DNA of 64,000 bases. It comes from Pedobacter steynii (GTDB lineage Bacteria > Bacteroidota > Bacteroidia > Sphingobacteriales > Sphingobacteriaceae). Below, piece after piece: positions 1 to 8,325 of this stretch (its first letter is position 1; every line of letters begins with the position of its first letter). The notes beneath the pieces were generated by a model. That model was not told the DNA's origin and searched no databases. It worked only from the letters and a program-made list of their open reading frames with translations. The position numbers and the translations under genes are program-made. The stretch is from assembly GCF_001721645.1 (NCBI RefSeq), contig NZ_CP017141.1, positions 4,650,001 through 4,714,000 of the forward strand, written 5' to 3'.

Positions 1-286
1 AGAGATTGGCATCAGAAAAGTATTGGGAGCTTCTGAATTGAGTATCATTATGATCTTATCAAAAGATTTCACCAGGCCGGTAATCGGAGCAATCATAATC
101 GCCCTTCCACTGAGTTACATCATGACCAAATACTGGCTCAACACTTTTGCTTATAGAATTGAACTGCAAGTCTGGTATTTTGTGGCTGCCGGCTTGCTGG
201 CCTTACTGATATCCTGGCTAACAGTGGCTGTACAATCCATAAAGGCAGCAAATGTGGATCCGATCAAATGTCTTAAAGCAGAATGA
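1..286 (+). CDS. FtsX/MacB-type ABC transporter permease, C-terminal fragment
   Basis: This is the 3' end of a gene that starts before the window; the reading frame is open from base 2. The first residues, EIGIRKVLGAS, are the hallmark found before the last three membrane helices of FtsX/MacB-family permeases. Two further hydrophobic segments follow and the protein ends near an NVDPIKCLKAE tail, which matches the usual 'A..P...L..E' ending. Such permeases work with an ATPase and a membrane-fusion protein in export or lipoprotein-related transport at the inner membrane. The substrate cannot be inferred from this fragment. The next gene starts 24 bases downstream and may be co-transcribed. Confidence 0.85.
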   Translation, partial: EIGIRKVLGASELSIIMILSKDFTRPVIGAIIIALPLSYIMTKYWLNTFAYRIELQVWYFVAAGLLALLISWLTVAVQSIKAANVDPIKCLKAE

Positions 287-309
287 AATGAACTTAACTA
301 AATTATCGT

Positions 310-801
310 ATGAAAACAACATCCATTTACCTTATTGCAGCAACAACGTTGCTTTTTTGTAATCTGATCCTGGGTTCAGGACTGAAAGCACAAGGGAAAG
401 CGTATGTAATCAAAGATCTTAAGTTGTATCAGACTATACTGCATATGGACAGTGTTTGTTTTGATGCATTTAATACACAGGATCTGAAAACACTGGGAAG
501 TGTCTTTGCGGAGAATGTAGAATTTTACAACGATGGAGGTAAGGTGACGAATTACCAGCAAACAATGGAGAGTTTTAAAAATATGTTTGCGAGCAATAGC
601 CGCTCTCCCTTAAAAAGAACATTGATCGGAACGCCTGAAGTCTATCCGCTTAAAGATTATGGAGCGATAGAAGTGGGAGTACATCAGTTTACCCATATGG
701 AAAATGGTAAAGAAGAGATCGGGATTTTTAAATTTGTTCAGGTTTGGGAACATAAAGAAGGGATATGGAAAATGACGAGAGTCATCAGCTATGATCATTG
801 A
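310..801 (+). CDS. Secreted SnoaL/DUF4440-like (NTF2-fold) protein
   Basis: A 163-residue protein with an N-terminal signal peptide (hydrophobic residues about 5-22, Ala-Gln cleavage region near KAQGK). The mature part has the pattern of the NTF2-like/DUF4440 fold: an opening helix (MDSVCFDAFNTQDL), a 'F.E.VEFYNDGG' strand, and a C-terminal 'FVQVWEHKEGIWKMTRVISYDH' strand pair (split: VWEHKEGIWKMTRV). Members are small periplasmic or lipoprotein-like proteins; some are ketosteroid-isomerase-like enzymes, many have no known activity. It lies 24 bases after the permease gene on the same strand. Fold assignment is fairly sure; function is unknown. Confidence 0.7.
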   Translation: MKTTSIYLIAATTLLFCNLILGSGLKAQGKAYVIKDLKLYQTILHMDSVCFDAFNTQDLKTLGSVFAENVEFYNDGGKVTNYQQTMESFKNMFASNSRSPLKRTLIGTPEVYPLKDYGAIEVGVHQFTHMENGKEEIGIFKFVQVWEHKEGIWKMTRVISYDH

Positions 802-826
802 TTTTTATATTTCAGCTCTGAATTGT

Positions 827-872
827 TATATTTGAAACACGCGTTCCCTTGAGGATTACGTGTTTCAAATAT
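827..872 (+). promoter_or_regulatory. -7 box embedded in a 14-bp inverted repeat
   Basis: TATATTTG at 827-834 matches the Bacteroidota -7 consensus TAnnTTTG. The same bases lie in the left arm (828-841) of a perfect 14-bp inverted repeat whose right arm (859-872) runs into the ATG of the next gene at 871; the spacer is 17 bases. The left arm would be mostly upstream of the transcript, so a DNA operator is more likely than an RNA hairpin. No clear -33 TTTG was found at the right distance. Confidence 0.45.
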
Positions 873-1086
873 GCCCGAATTACTCCTGATATGTGTTTTA
901 CTAATTCCACAGACCGTGGCTGGAATTCTTGCTAAAAGTATGGGAAGGAGTTTCTTCTTCTGGTTTTTTATCTCCTTTCTGATTCCAATCATTTCTCTGA
1001 TCGTGTTGCTCTTCCTGGATGATAAAGGAGAGTCAGGCGGTTACGAGCTTGCAGATCATGTGACAAAAAGGGACAACATTTCCTAA
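871..1086 (+). CDS. Small two-helix membrane protein, unknown
   Basis: A 71-residue protein with two predicted membrane segments (about residues 2-19 and 27-46) and a short acidic, probably cytoplasmic tail (DDKGESGGYELADH). It has its own promoter-like sequence and its start codon forms the end of an inverted repeat. I do not recognise a named family; its topology resembles PLDc_N-type phospholipase anchor peptides, but the signature residues are not convincing. Its stop codon overlaps the stop of the dapA-like remnant on the other strand (1083-1085), so the two reading frames meet tail to tail. Confidence 0.5.
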   Translation: MPELLLICVLLIPQTVAGILAKSMGRSFFFWFFISFLIPIISLIVLLFLDDKGESGGYELADHVTKRDNIS

Positions 1087-1295
1087 CCCAGTTTTTTAAC
1101 TTCATTTAGTAAGGTAGCGAGTTCATTTACTTCCTGAATGTTCAGGGGCTTTAACGGCCCTCTTAGTTCGCCACCTTCTTCGCCCAGAATCTCCAGACCC
1201 GATTTGATCGCTCTTGGAAGTCCCTTAGCCAGAATATATTTTAATAAATTCAATTGCTGATAAAAAATGTCCTGTGCCTTGTGCAGGTCGTTTTT
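1083..1295 (-). pseudogene. Remnant of a dihydrodipicolinate synthase-family gene (C-terminal about 70 codons)
   Basis: Read on the minus strand, this stretch encodes a clean C-terminus of the DHDPS/NAL aldolase superfamily: a helix (YQQLNLLKYILAKGLPRAIKS split as YQQLNLLKYIL and AKGLPRAIKSGLEILG) followed by GGELRGPLKPLN and NEVKKLG, then TAG. In the family this region forms the last helices, with the conserved GLPRAIK and the 'R.PL.PL' turn. An in-frame TAA lies just upstream at 1298-1296 and there is no start codon, so roughly the first 230 residues are gone. The surviving part has no internal stop or frameshift, which suggests a fairly recent deletion. The family call is from recognition of the pattern; no alignment was run. 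Confidence 0.7.
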
Positions 1296-1330
1296 TTAAT
1301 GGTGATAAAAATTATTAAATGTCAATTCCT

Positions 1331-1359
1331 TTTGACAGGACAGATTTTGCGTATTTTTG
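1331..1359 (+). promoter_or_regulatory. Promoter of the MocR regulator
   Basis: TTTG at 1331-1334 and TATTTTTG at 1352-1359 fit the Bacteroidota -33/-7 pair with a 17-base spacer. The flanking bases contain TGTC and GACA half-sites that may be an autoregulatory operator. The promoter lies inside the longest open frame of the following gene, so translation almost certainly starts downstream, at 1394 or 1403. Confidence 0.5.
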
Positions 1360-1393
1360 GAGGATTGAAATCATCCAGTTTTTACTTAAACTA

Positions 1394-2869
1394 ATGGGCC
1401 AGATGCTGAGACCTTGGAAAACCATATTGAACATCGAATTGGGGAGTCATAAGGCTGTTTTTCAGCAGATTGCCGATGGAATTATCGGAGAGATCAGAAA
1501 AGGAAGGTTAAAACCGGGAATGTCCCTGCCCGGAAGCAGGATCCTGGCTGCTGATATCGGTGTAAACCGTAAAACAGTAGTCCTGGCCTATGAAGAACTG
1601 ATCGCGGAAGGCTGGTTGGAAACAGCCTATAAGAAAGGGACTTTTGTTTCAGAAAAGCTGCCAAAACAAAAGGAAAGACGGAGGCAGAGAAATGAAGAAA
1701 GCATTTCTTCTGTGAAGAACTTCTCCTTTACTGCATTTGGTTCCGGCATGCCGGCAAGTGTGAGTGCTGAGGTTCCATTAATTGTGTTTAACGACGGATT
1801 GCCTGATGTTAAGCTGGCCCCATTGGATGAATTAGCACGGGCTTATAAACGGATTTTTCAGCAAAAGGCGAGATGGAGGATGTTGGGTTATGCCAATGAA
1901 AGGGGAGAGGAGCGGTTGCGGACCGCCATTTCTACGATGCTCAGGATGGACCGGGGGGTAAGTTTTGATATTAATCAGATTTGCGTCACCAGGGGGAGCC
2001 AGATGGCGCTGTACCTCAGTGCTCAGATATTGATTAAGCCCGGTGATATTGTCGTTGTGGAAACACCAGGATTCCGCCCAGCTTTCGAAGCTTTTGAACA
2101 TGCAGGGGCTAAATTGATACCGGTGGAGGTAGATGAGCAGGGAATTTGCATCCCGGAACTGGAAGAGCTGTGTAGGAATAAGACGGTTAAAGCGGTGTAC
2201 GTCACGCCACACCATCAGTTTCCGACTACGGTAAGTATGAAAGCCGACCGTAGATTGAGATTGCTGGAACTGGCTAATAAATATGGATTTGCGATCATTG
2301 AGGATGATTATGACCACGATTATCATTTTGGAATGAGGAGCCTGTTGCCTCTTGCGAGTTATGATAATGCGCAGAATGTAATTTATATCAGTTCTTTGAG
2401 TAAACTCATTGCGCCGGCAGTCAGAGTAGGATATGTAGCCGGCCCGGAGCGTTTTATTGATGCGTTGGCTGCATTGAGGATGACGATCGATCGTCAGGGA
2501 GATCCGGTGATGGAAAATGCAGTGGCCGAATTGATGGAAGAAGGAACAGTCAATAAACATGCAAAACGGGCATTGGGAGTGTATAGGGAAAGAAGGGCAT
2601 CGATGAGTAAACACCTGGATAAATATTTGAAAGAAAAAGCGGATTATCACCTTCCTGAAGGTGGCCTGGCCTTTTGGTTAAAATTCAAAACACCGGTAGA
2701 TACCGCTGCCTTATCTGAGTCATTATTGAAACATGGTGTTCAGGTGATCTCGACAGAAAGATTCTCCTTTAACGGAAAAGCCCTGAATGCCCTTCGGCTC
2801 GGCTATGCGGATCTGGATGAAGAAGAATTGGAAAGAGGAATTCAGATCATCGCTTCTTTAATCCCTTAG
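1394..2869 (+). CDS. MocR/PdxR-family regulator (GntR HTH fused to aminotransferase domain)
   Basis: About 491 residues from ATG 1394 (ATG 1403 is an alternative); the longer frame from 1319 is rejected because a promoter lies in it. The N-terminal third is a GntR winged helix (AVFQQIADGIIGEIRKGRL, then PGSRILAADIGVNRKTVVLA). A fold-type I aminotransferase domain follows, with the IIEDDYDHDY Asp motif and the PLP-binding lysine in SSLSKL (Lys337 from this start). MocR proteins bind PLP or PLP-amino-acid adducts and control vitamin B6 or amino-acid genes, usually divergent ones. The divergent position is occupied by the dapA-like remnant, so its former target may be lost. Family assignment is secure; regulon is inferred. 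Confidence 0.9.
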   Translation: MGQMLRPWKTILNIELGSHKAVFQQIADGIIGEIRKGRLKPGMSLPGSRILAADIGVNRKTVVLAYEELIAEGWLETAYKKGTFVSEKLPKQKERRRQRNEESISSVKNFSFTAFGSGMPASVSAEVPLIVFNDGLPDVKLAPLDELARAYKRIFQQKARWRMLGYANERGEERLRTAISTMLRMDRGVSFDINQICVTRGSQMALYLSAQILIKPGDIVVVETPGFRPAFEAFEHAGAKLIPVEVDEQGICIPELEELCRNKTVKAVYVTPHHQFPTTVSMKADRRLRLLELANKYGFAIIEDDYDHDYHFGMRSLLPLASYDNAQNVIYISSLSKLIAPAVRVGYVAGPERFIDALAALRMTIDRQGDPVMENAVAELMEEGTVNKHAKRALGVYRERRASMSKHLDKYLKEKADYHLPEGGLAFWLKFKTPVDTAALSESLLKHGVQVISTERFSFNGKALNALRLGYADLDEEELERGIQIIASLIP

Positions 2870-2900
2870 TATTTTCATTTTTCTGAATCTTTACCTTACT

Positions 2901-3779
2901 TTGAAACACTTAAAATTACCCGACCGGAACTTGAAACAACACATCCCTGTACATAAAATGTCCGAACGCACCGGCTCAGGTCTGGAAATGATTTATTTCG
3001 AGAGCGTGAGTAACGAACGTGCATCATTATTAGGCGCACATCGGGACGATCATTATATTTTTATCTTTCAGGAAGAGGGAAATACAGAGCTGATGCTCGA
3101 TTTTAAGACCATTTCTATTAGTGGTTGTATGCTATTATACATTGTCCCCGGACAAGTGCACCATATTCTGGATACTGAGCTTTCTTCGGGTTGGTTTATT
3201 GCGGTGGAAACCCTGCTGGTTGCAGAAGAATACCGTCAGATTCTGGAGCACGTGGTGCTGCAACAGCAGGCGCTATTACTGGACCCGGTCAGGAAAGACG
3301 AATTTAGACAGTGCATCCAGCTGGTGTATCAACGTTTTCAGAAAATCGACCAGCCTTTGAGCAAACAGATTGTACATTCCCTGCTTTCTTCTTTTATCGG
3401 GATATTTTCAGAAGCTTACCTGTTGAATAATCCTAAAAATGAATTGCTGAACTCCAGGCCTTTACAACTGACACGGCAATTCAGAAGTATGCTGCTCGAT
3501 CATTTTAAAAGGGTAAAAGGGCCGGCTGAATATGCGGCGATGCTGAACATCTCTCTAACTTATCTCAACGAAGTTGTTAAGTCCAATACGGGATTCCCGG
3601 TGAGCTATTGGATCCATCATGAAATTATTCTGGAAGCGAAGCGCCTTTTATATTATACTGATCTCAGTATGAAGGAGATTGCTTTTTCATTGGGCTTTGC
3701 AGACCATACTTACTTTTCCAGGTTATTCACCAAGTTTTCGGGCATCTCTGCCGGTAAGTTTAGAAGAGCTTACCGCTAA
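2901..3779 (+). CDS. AraC-family transcriptional regulator
   Basis: Up to 292 residues. The frame opens at TTG 2901; ATG 2958 is an alternative. Residues before ATG 2958 (HIPVHK) resemble the usual start of these proteins, so the TTG is kept with doubt. An N-terminal cupin-like sensing domain (about residues 20-160, with YIFIFQEEGN and a VPGQVHH motif) is followed by two C-terminal helix-turn-helix units ending in the AraC signature (SLGFADHTYFSRLFTKFSG). The next gene, 77 bases downstream on the same strand, encodes a siderophore-interacting protein, a common pairing. A role in iron or stress response is inferred from that only. Confidence 0.85.
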   Translation: MKHLKLPDRNLKQHIPVHKMSERTGSGLEMIYFESVSNERASLLGAHRDDHYIFIFQEEGNTELMLDFKTISISGCMLLYIVPGQVHHILDTELSSGWFIAVETLLVAEEYRQILEHVVLQQQALLLDPVRKDEFRQCIQLVYQRFQKIDQPLSKQIVHSLLSSFIGIFSEAYLLNNPKNELLNSRPLQLTRQFRSMLLDHFKRVKGPAEYAAMLNISLTYLNEVVKSNTGFPVSYWIHHEIILEAKRLLYYTDLSMKEIAFSLGFADHTYFSRLFTKFSGISAGKFRRAYR

Positions 3780-3856
3780 TCGTCCAATAATTACCTTTTA
3801 TCCTGCATTGTTGTTCCTGTCTTTTTGCTGTTGCTTTGTAGGGAATACAAAATGAT

Positions 3857-4552
3857 ATGGGAATGAATATGCTAAAAAAGAAAGCGCTGCAACTGATCGA
3901 ACGGCAGTTGGCTAAAAGCGGGACGGTTTTGGAAGTCAGAAGCTGGAGTCCTTCCACTTTTTACGAAGTAGATTTACACCTTCCCGGTGTGGACATGAGT
4001 AAATGGACTTCTGTTCAGCACATGAAAACAAAGGTAGCCGAATATGTTTACCGGGATTATACCCCCGCGAGCTGGGATGAAGAGACCGGTACCTGTACTT
4101 TATATATTGACGCGGCCCACGACGGAGAGGGCAGCAGATGGGTTTCCAGTTTGAGAAAAGGCGATCAGATCTGTTACCTTGGAATAGCCGGAACCAATGC
4201 CAGGCCAGTGGATGGTAAACGAATTGTATGTCTTGGCGACAGCTCCTGTGTCGGACATTTTCTTGCTCTGGAACAACTGGCAGGCAAGGGGAATGTGAGT
4301 GGTGCGCTAGTGATCAAAGAAGAAAGTCACCGCAGGGAGTTTGCCAGTTATTTCGACACCCTGCTGGAAGCCATTCCTCAACAGCTGAACAGCAATATTG
4401 ATAACCTGCACAACTGGCTGAAGGAACAACAATGGGGCAGCAATGCAGTATACATTGCCGGGAATGTACCGATGGTGGTAGAACTGAAGAAAATAATCCG
4501 GAATTTACCTGATTTTGACGGTGCCGTAAAAGTACAGGGATTCTGGTGGTAA
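3857..4552 (+). CDS. Siderophore-interacting FAD-binding protein (ViuB-like)
   Basis: A 231-residue protein. An FAD-binding barrel region contains YVYRDYTPAS, equivalent to the flavin-contacting 'R.YT' motif, and then TLYIDAAHDGEGSRW, a form of the 'H..G..S.W' motif typical of this family. The C-terminal half is the NAD(P)H-binding type domain (IVCLGDSSCVGHFLAL) ending in VKVQGFWW, close to the family's 'GYWR' end. ViuB-like proteins reduce ferric siderophores in the cytoplasm to release iron. The start could be ATG 3857, 3863 or 3869. Position after the AraC gene suggests control by it. Confidence 0.8.
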   Translation: MGMNMLKKKALQLIERQLAKSGTVLEVRSWSPSTFYEVDLHLPGVDMSKWTSVQHMKTKVAEYVYRDYTPASWDEETGTCTLYIDAAHDGEGSRWVSSLRKGDQICYLGIAGTNARPVDGKRIVCLGDSSCVGHFLALEQLAGKGNVSGALVIKEESHRREFASYFDTLLEAIPQQLNSNIDNLHNWLKEQQWGSNAVYIAGNVPMVVELKKIIRNLPDFDGAVKVQGFWW

Positions 4553-4553
4553 A

Positions 4554-4988
4554 CTACTGCCCGCAGGTCATGAGGGGAATAGATAAACTGAACAGGGAAA
4601 GCACCAGGCAAAGTGGTACATAAGTTCTGGTGTCTTCTTTTGCAAAACTGGTCCCCTTAATGCTTTTCATCAATCCAATATATTTGAAATCCCCGATTGC
4701 GCGAAGGCCAAATATTCCTGCAATTACATAAGTTGCAATGTGTATGTATCTTCTGTCGATCAGGTGGTCAACGATTCCAATATTAGCGAGTGTAATAAAT
4801 GCAAATAAAGCCAACCCCGCTGCTACGATAACGGTTCCGAATTTGCCGGGTTTTATGGCCTGCTCTTCGCTGGTTCTGACTGGTATGGCATTTTTTAAGG
4901 CCCAGGTTCCACCGCAAACCCAGTAAATGTGTAAGAAAGAAAGAAAAATAAATATTAAGGTATTAATGGCGACTAGTGCAAATATCAT
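4554..4988 (-). CDS. DUF3995-family membrane protein
   Basis: A 144-residue protein with four hydrophobic segments (about residues 3-24, 50-70, 82-100, 122-140). It carries the family pattern HIYWVCGGTWALKNAIP after the first helix and a second-half FGLRAIGDFKYIG motif before a short loop. The function of DUF3995 proteins is unknown. It is convergent with the siderophore-interacting gene, with a one-base gap between stop codons. Its upstream gap (4989-5119) holds a TAACTTTG -7 box on the minus strand at 5017-5024. Confidence 0.75.
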   Translation of the reverse strand: MIFALVAINTLIFIFLSFLHIYWVCGGTWALKNAIPVRTSEEQAIKPGKFGTVIVAAGLALFAFITLANIGIVDHLIDRRYIHIATYVIAGIFGLRAIGDFKYIGLMKSIKGTSFAKEDTRTYVPLCLVLSLFSLSIPLMTCGQ

Positions 4989-5016
4989 TGTAGTGTATCC
5001 TCTGTTTTTACAGTGT

Positions 5017-5024
5017 CAAAGTTA
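5017..5024 (-). promoter_or_regulatory. -7 box for the DUF3995 gene
   Basis: On the minus strand this is TAACTTTG, an exact TAnnTTTG match, 29 bases upstream of the start codon at 4988. No convincing -33 element was seen, so it is only a candidate. Confidence 0.35.
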
Positions 5025-5119
5025 ATCTTTGTGTTGAATAATTGTATCCTTCCTTTTCATATTTTGTGGAGATTTACAGTTATTAAGTAACAAATACAGG
5101 AGAAAACTAATATATAAAG

Positions 5120-5785
5120 ATGGAAAAAGAATGGAATGACGAAGAATTGAAGGAAGTTGCGAGTCAACTGAGCTCGCCAAGCGGTGAAGCCGGAAAAAAG
5201 ACAGGCGAACGGATGGCAGCTTCCAATGAAAATATGATTAACAGAACCATCAGCAGTTTGAAGCTGGGTAGTGGAGAAAAAGTGTTGGAAATCGGACAGG
5301 GAAATGGGAGCCATGTAGGCCTGTTGATGGCGCAGGCCACAGCACTTGAATATACCGGGATTGATATTTCGGATACGATGATTGCTGAAGCATCCAGAAT
5401 CAATGCTGAATTGCTGGAATCGGGGCAGGTTTCTTTTGCACTATCCGATGGAGAACACCTTGATTTTCCTGCCGATACATTTCAAAAGATTTTCACAGTA
5501 AATACCCTTTATTTCTGGAAAGATCCTAGGGCATATGCAGCAGAAATTTTCCGTGTTTTGAAGCCTGGTGGTCGTTTCTGCATCACATTTGCAGATAAAA
5601 AATTTATGGAACAGCTGCCATTTACGAAATGGGAGTTCCAGCTTTATGATCCTCAAATGGTAAGTCAGCTATTAGAGGCCGCAGGTTTTCATATCATCGA
5701 AGTGATTGAAGAAAAAGACAATACCCGGAGTAATCTGGGGACTGCTGTTCAACGGGATATAGTGATCATCAGCGCAGGTAAATAG
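5120..5785 (+). CDS. Class I SAM-dependent methyltransferase
   Basis: A 221-residue protein with the Rossmann-fold methyltransferase motifs in order: motif I VLEIGQGNGSHVG (about residues 55-67) for SAM binding, the acidic strand YTGIDISDTMI, an FPADTFQKIF motif II/post-II region and FRVLKPGGRFCI (motif III). It belongs to the Methyltransf_11/UbiE-like group. The substrate cannot be read from the sequence. It is transcribed away from the DUF3995 gene and converges on the DUF2207 gene with only one base between the stops. Confidence 0.85.
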   Translation: MEKEWNDEELKEVASQLSSPSGEAGKKTGERMAASNENMINRTISSLKLGSGEKVLEIGQGNGSHVGLLMAQATALEYTGIDISDTMIAEASRINAELLESGQVSFALSDGEHLDFPADTFQKIFTVNTLYFWKDPRAYAAEIFRVLKPGGRFCITFADKKFMEQLPFTKWEFQLYDPQMVSQLLEAAGFHIIEVIEEKDNTRSNLGTAVQRDIVIISAGK

Positions 5786-5786
5786 T

Positions 5787-7697
5787 TTACCAGCCGCCAC
5801 CACCACCACCTCCGCCGCCGCCACCGGAAGATCCGCTACTGCTGCTACTGCCAGAGCTCCAGCTGGAACTTCCGGAGGATCCTGAAGAAGAACCGGAGGA
5901 AGAGCTGGAAATAGTTGGTGTTGCTGTTTCAAATGCGCGGCTAAGCGGCCGTGTAAAACCGGCACCGAATGTCCGGTAAGGAAAACTTTCCCCGGAATAC
6001 CATTCCGGCTGGTAGTCTGTTCCGTCAAAGGCTTTTTCAAACTTTGCTCCCCAGGCATTTTCTACATCAAGAGCCATTGCATAAGGTAAAAACCGCTCAA
6101 AAAGCTGCGGGGTAAGTTCGGGTGGGTTGAGGAGGTTAAGACGTTCCTGTTCGGCCGTTTCCAGGTACATTTTGAATCCTGCTATTTCACTCATCAGGCT
6201 TGTGCCATAAATGGTTGGCGCCTTAATCAGGTAGATAAAAGTAATAAACATCAGGGTAGAAGTTCCGATGAAAACCAGGCTGCTGGTCTCCATCTTGTCT
6301 ACAAACTGAAAGAGCATCCAGCAGGGAATTCCCGCAAATGCCAACCCAAAAAGAACCAGAAACAAGGATATTCCATAGGTGGAGCGTAAACCGGCAATAC
6401 CTGTATAAATACAAAACACACCTGCACCGATAAATGGTACAAAGAAAAGGAGCACCAAAGGATAACCTCCGGCAACGAAATACATAAATAAAACGAATGC
6501 AATGATCGTAGCAATAACAGCCTTCAGGATATGGGAACTGTGTTTAATGAAATAGCTTTTAAAATCAATCTTAAGTTTAACCGCATTTTCATGGGCAGTC
6601 CTGGCTGCGTAGATGTCCTTACTTCTGGCGCTGGTAATCGTCATCTTTTCCCTCGACTCGAGAAGGTGTTTATAGATTTGCTGTTCTTCTGAACTGAGCT
6701 GAGCGGTATCTCCCGAGGAGCGTGCCAGCAGGTATTCACCGTCTTCATCTTTACTGATCCTGATGACTTTTTTTACTGCCATGTTTACAATTGAAGTGGC
6801 AAAGCCCTTCTGGTCTGATTTCTTTTTATTGAAGTAGCGGAGTACTCCGGGAGAAAGATCTCCGGGAATGTTAAAGCTGGGAATGACGGTCGGTGTTTCC
6901 GGATCTACACCATAACGGCGCCAGATAAAGAAGAGATATCCACCAAGAGCAATTAAAAGTAGGGCGGTGATGGCTACTTCTTTATATTCAGTAAACAACT
7001 GCTCGCTAAATGAAGGTCTTTTGATCAGCCCGGAACTGAAAGCTGCAGCAACGGTAAATCCTTCGCCCGGGGCAAGCGGCTGACCCGCTTTGAAATTAAC
7101 GCTGCCATCACTGCTGTTGTAGAAACTGCAAACTGCAGCTTTAGAGCCGGCAGGCCCGGTATAACAAGCGGTATTTCCTGCTTTTGCTCCCACAGGAAAC
7201 TGGATTCTGGCCGAAGCAGCCTCAATAGGAAAGGCCCATTCATTACCGGTCACATTCCAGTAAAGCTCATCATAATCTTTAAAGAAACCAACTTGTCCCC
7301 TGGTACTGTAATTGATCTGATATTCATAGATGCCGGGCTCAAGCGTAACCTCTTTGCTTCCCATGTAAATTGACCTGCTGCCATTTTCTTCCTTGGTAAA
7401 AAAGGGCTCGGTTTTACCATCTTTATAGACACTTTCCACCAAAAAATCCATTTTTTTACGGGTTCCGTAAATGTCCTTGCGATGAAGGGGGATGGTTCTG
7501 ATCAACCCTCTTTTGATCTGATCTCCATTGGCGTATACTTTGATCAGCTCAGTGACGCTGACCAGGCCAGAGGTGTCAATCCGGATATTGGAATGAAAAG
7601 AAAGAATCTTTTCTGTCTGTGCCAATGAAGACTGAGAAAATTGAAGAAAAATAAGGAATAGCAGATAACTGAAGTAGCGGAGGTTTTTGTTGGTCAT
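5787..7697 (-). CDS. DUF2207 membrane protein with Ser/Gly-rich tail
   Basis: A 636-residue protein with a signal peptide (cleavage near SSLAQTEK), an extracytoplasmic DUF2207 beta domain (about residues 28-220), a membrane helix near 235-255, a cytoplasmic region, and paired hydrophobic helices near 390-490. The C-terminus is a low-complexity Ser/Gly stretch ending in eleven glycines and Trp, a tail often seen in DUF2207 and TPM-domain proteins. The family is of unknown function but is regularly encoded next to LemA. Here lemA lies 12 bases upstream in the same operon, so a shared envelope role is inferred. Confidence 0.85.
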   Translation of the reverse strand: MTNKNLRYFSYLLFLIFLQFSQSSLAQTEKILSFHSNIRIDTSGLVSVTELIKVYANGDQIKRGLIRTIPLHRKDIYGTRKKMDFLVESVYKDGKTEPFFTKEENGSRSIYMGSKEVTLEPGIYEYQINYSTRGQVGFFKDYDELYWNVTGNEWAFPIEAASARIQFPVGAKAGNTACYTGPAGSKAAVCSFYNSSDGSVNFKAGQPLAPGEGFTVAAAFSSGLIKRPSFSEQLFTEYKEVAITALLLIALGGYLFFIWRRYGVDPETPTVIPSFNIPGDLSPGVLRYFNKKKSDQKGFATSIVNMAVKKVIRISKDEDGEYLLARSSGDTAQLSSEEQQIYKHLLESREKMTITSARSKDIYAARTAHENAVKLKIDFKSYFIKHSSHILKAVIATIIAFVLFMYFVAGGYPLVLLFFVPFIGAGVFCIYTGIAGLRSTYGISLFLVLFGLAFAGIPCWMLFQFVDKMETSSLVFIGTSTLMFITFIYLIKAPTIYGTSLMSEIAGFKMYLETAEQERLNLLNPPELTPQLFERFLPYAMALDVENAWGAKFEKAFDGTDYQPEWYSGESFPYRTFGAGFTRPLSRAFETATPTISSSSSGSSSGSSGSSSWSSGSSSSSGSSGGGGGGGGGGGW

Positions 7698-7709
7698 AGC
7701 ATGGTTTCT

Positions 7710-8261
7710 TTAAAAGGATACTTTTTTATTTTCACGCTCCTCGGGGTTCTGTATTTCAAAGAAACGGCCCGGTTGAAAATTAAAAGCATTGGCAAGAAGA
7801 TTTGCCGGAAAGGATTCAATAAGGATATTGTTTTCTCTGACCGTCCCGTTATAATACCTTCTGGACATTTCTATTTCTGATTCTATGGTCTCCAGTTGAG
7901 ACTGGAGTTGCTGGAAATTGGTGTTGGCCTTTAAGTCAGGATAGTTTTCGGCAACCATCAGCAATTGCCCGATCGATTGTGTCAGTCCTGTTTCAGCAAT
8001 AATTTTTTCCTGATTACCACTGGATTGCATGGCGCTGACGCGTTGCCTGGTAATGTTTTCCATCAGTTGTTGCTCATGTGTGACGTAGCCTTTTACCACC
8101 TCAATCAGATTAGGGATAAGGTCATATCTTTTTTTAAGAAAGACGTCAATTCCACTCCAGCCTTCCTTCATCAGGTTTTTCTTTTTTACCAGTTGGTTGT
8201 AAATCAGGATTCCTCCAATCAGGAGCAATGCGAGTAGTCCGGTGATAATTGGTATTGTCAT
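7710..8261 (-). CDS. lemA: LemA family protein
   Basis: A 183-residue protein with one N-terminal membrane helix (about residues 3-21) and an alpha-helical cytoplasmic or periplasmic domain. The family pattern is clear: WSGIDVFLKKRYDLIPNLIE, VAENYPDLKAN, and YNGTVRENNILIESFPANLL. LemA proteins are widespread membrane-anchored helical bundles with no settled biochemical function. It is the first gene of a two-gene operon with the DUF2207 gene. The length is normal for the family. Confidence 0.93.
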   Translation of the reverse strand: MTIPIITGLLALLLIGGILIYNQLVKKKNLMKEGWSGIDVFLKKRYDLIPNLIEVVKGYVTHEQQLMENITRQRVSAMQSSGNQEKIIAETGLTQSIGQLLMVAENYPDLKANTNFQQLQSQLETIESEIEMSRRYYNGTVRENNILIESFPANLLANAFNFQPGRFFEIQNPEERENKKVSF

Positions 8262-8310
8262 AATTTAAATAAGTAGAGAAAGATAGTAATTATTCAATGA
8301 TGTGAATGTT

Positions 8311-8318
8311 TACATTTG
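8311..8318 (+). promoter_or_regulatory. -7 box for the DUF3050 gene
   Basis: TACATTTG is an exact TAnnTTTG match. A transcript starting about 6-8 bases downstream would begin at roughly 8325, right at ATG 8326, so the mRNA may be leaderless or translation may start at ATG 8332. Confidence 0.45.
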
Positions 8319-8325
8319 CATTTTT

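Noticed and set aside
1319..1393. N-terminal extension of the MocR gene
   Set aside because: A -33/-7 promoter pair lies inside it (1331-1359), and the GntR domain begins after ATG 1394.
1832..2650. 272-codon open frame on the minus strand inside the MocR gene
   Set aside because: It lies wholly within a well-supported aminotransferase domain on the other strand, its product is rich in His, Phe and Ile without domain pattern, and it has no promoter.
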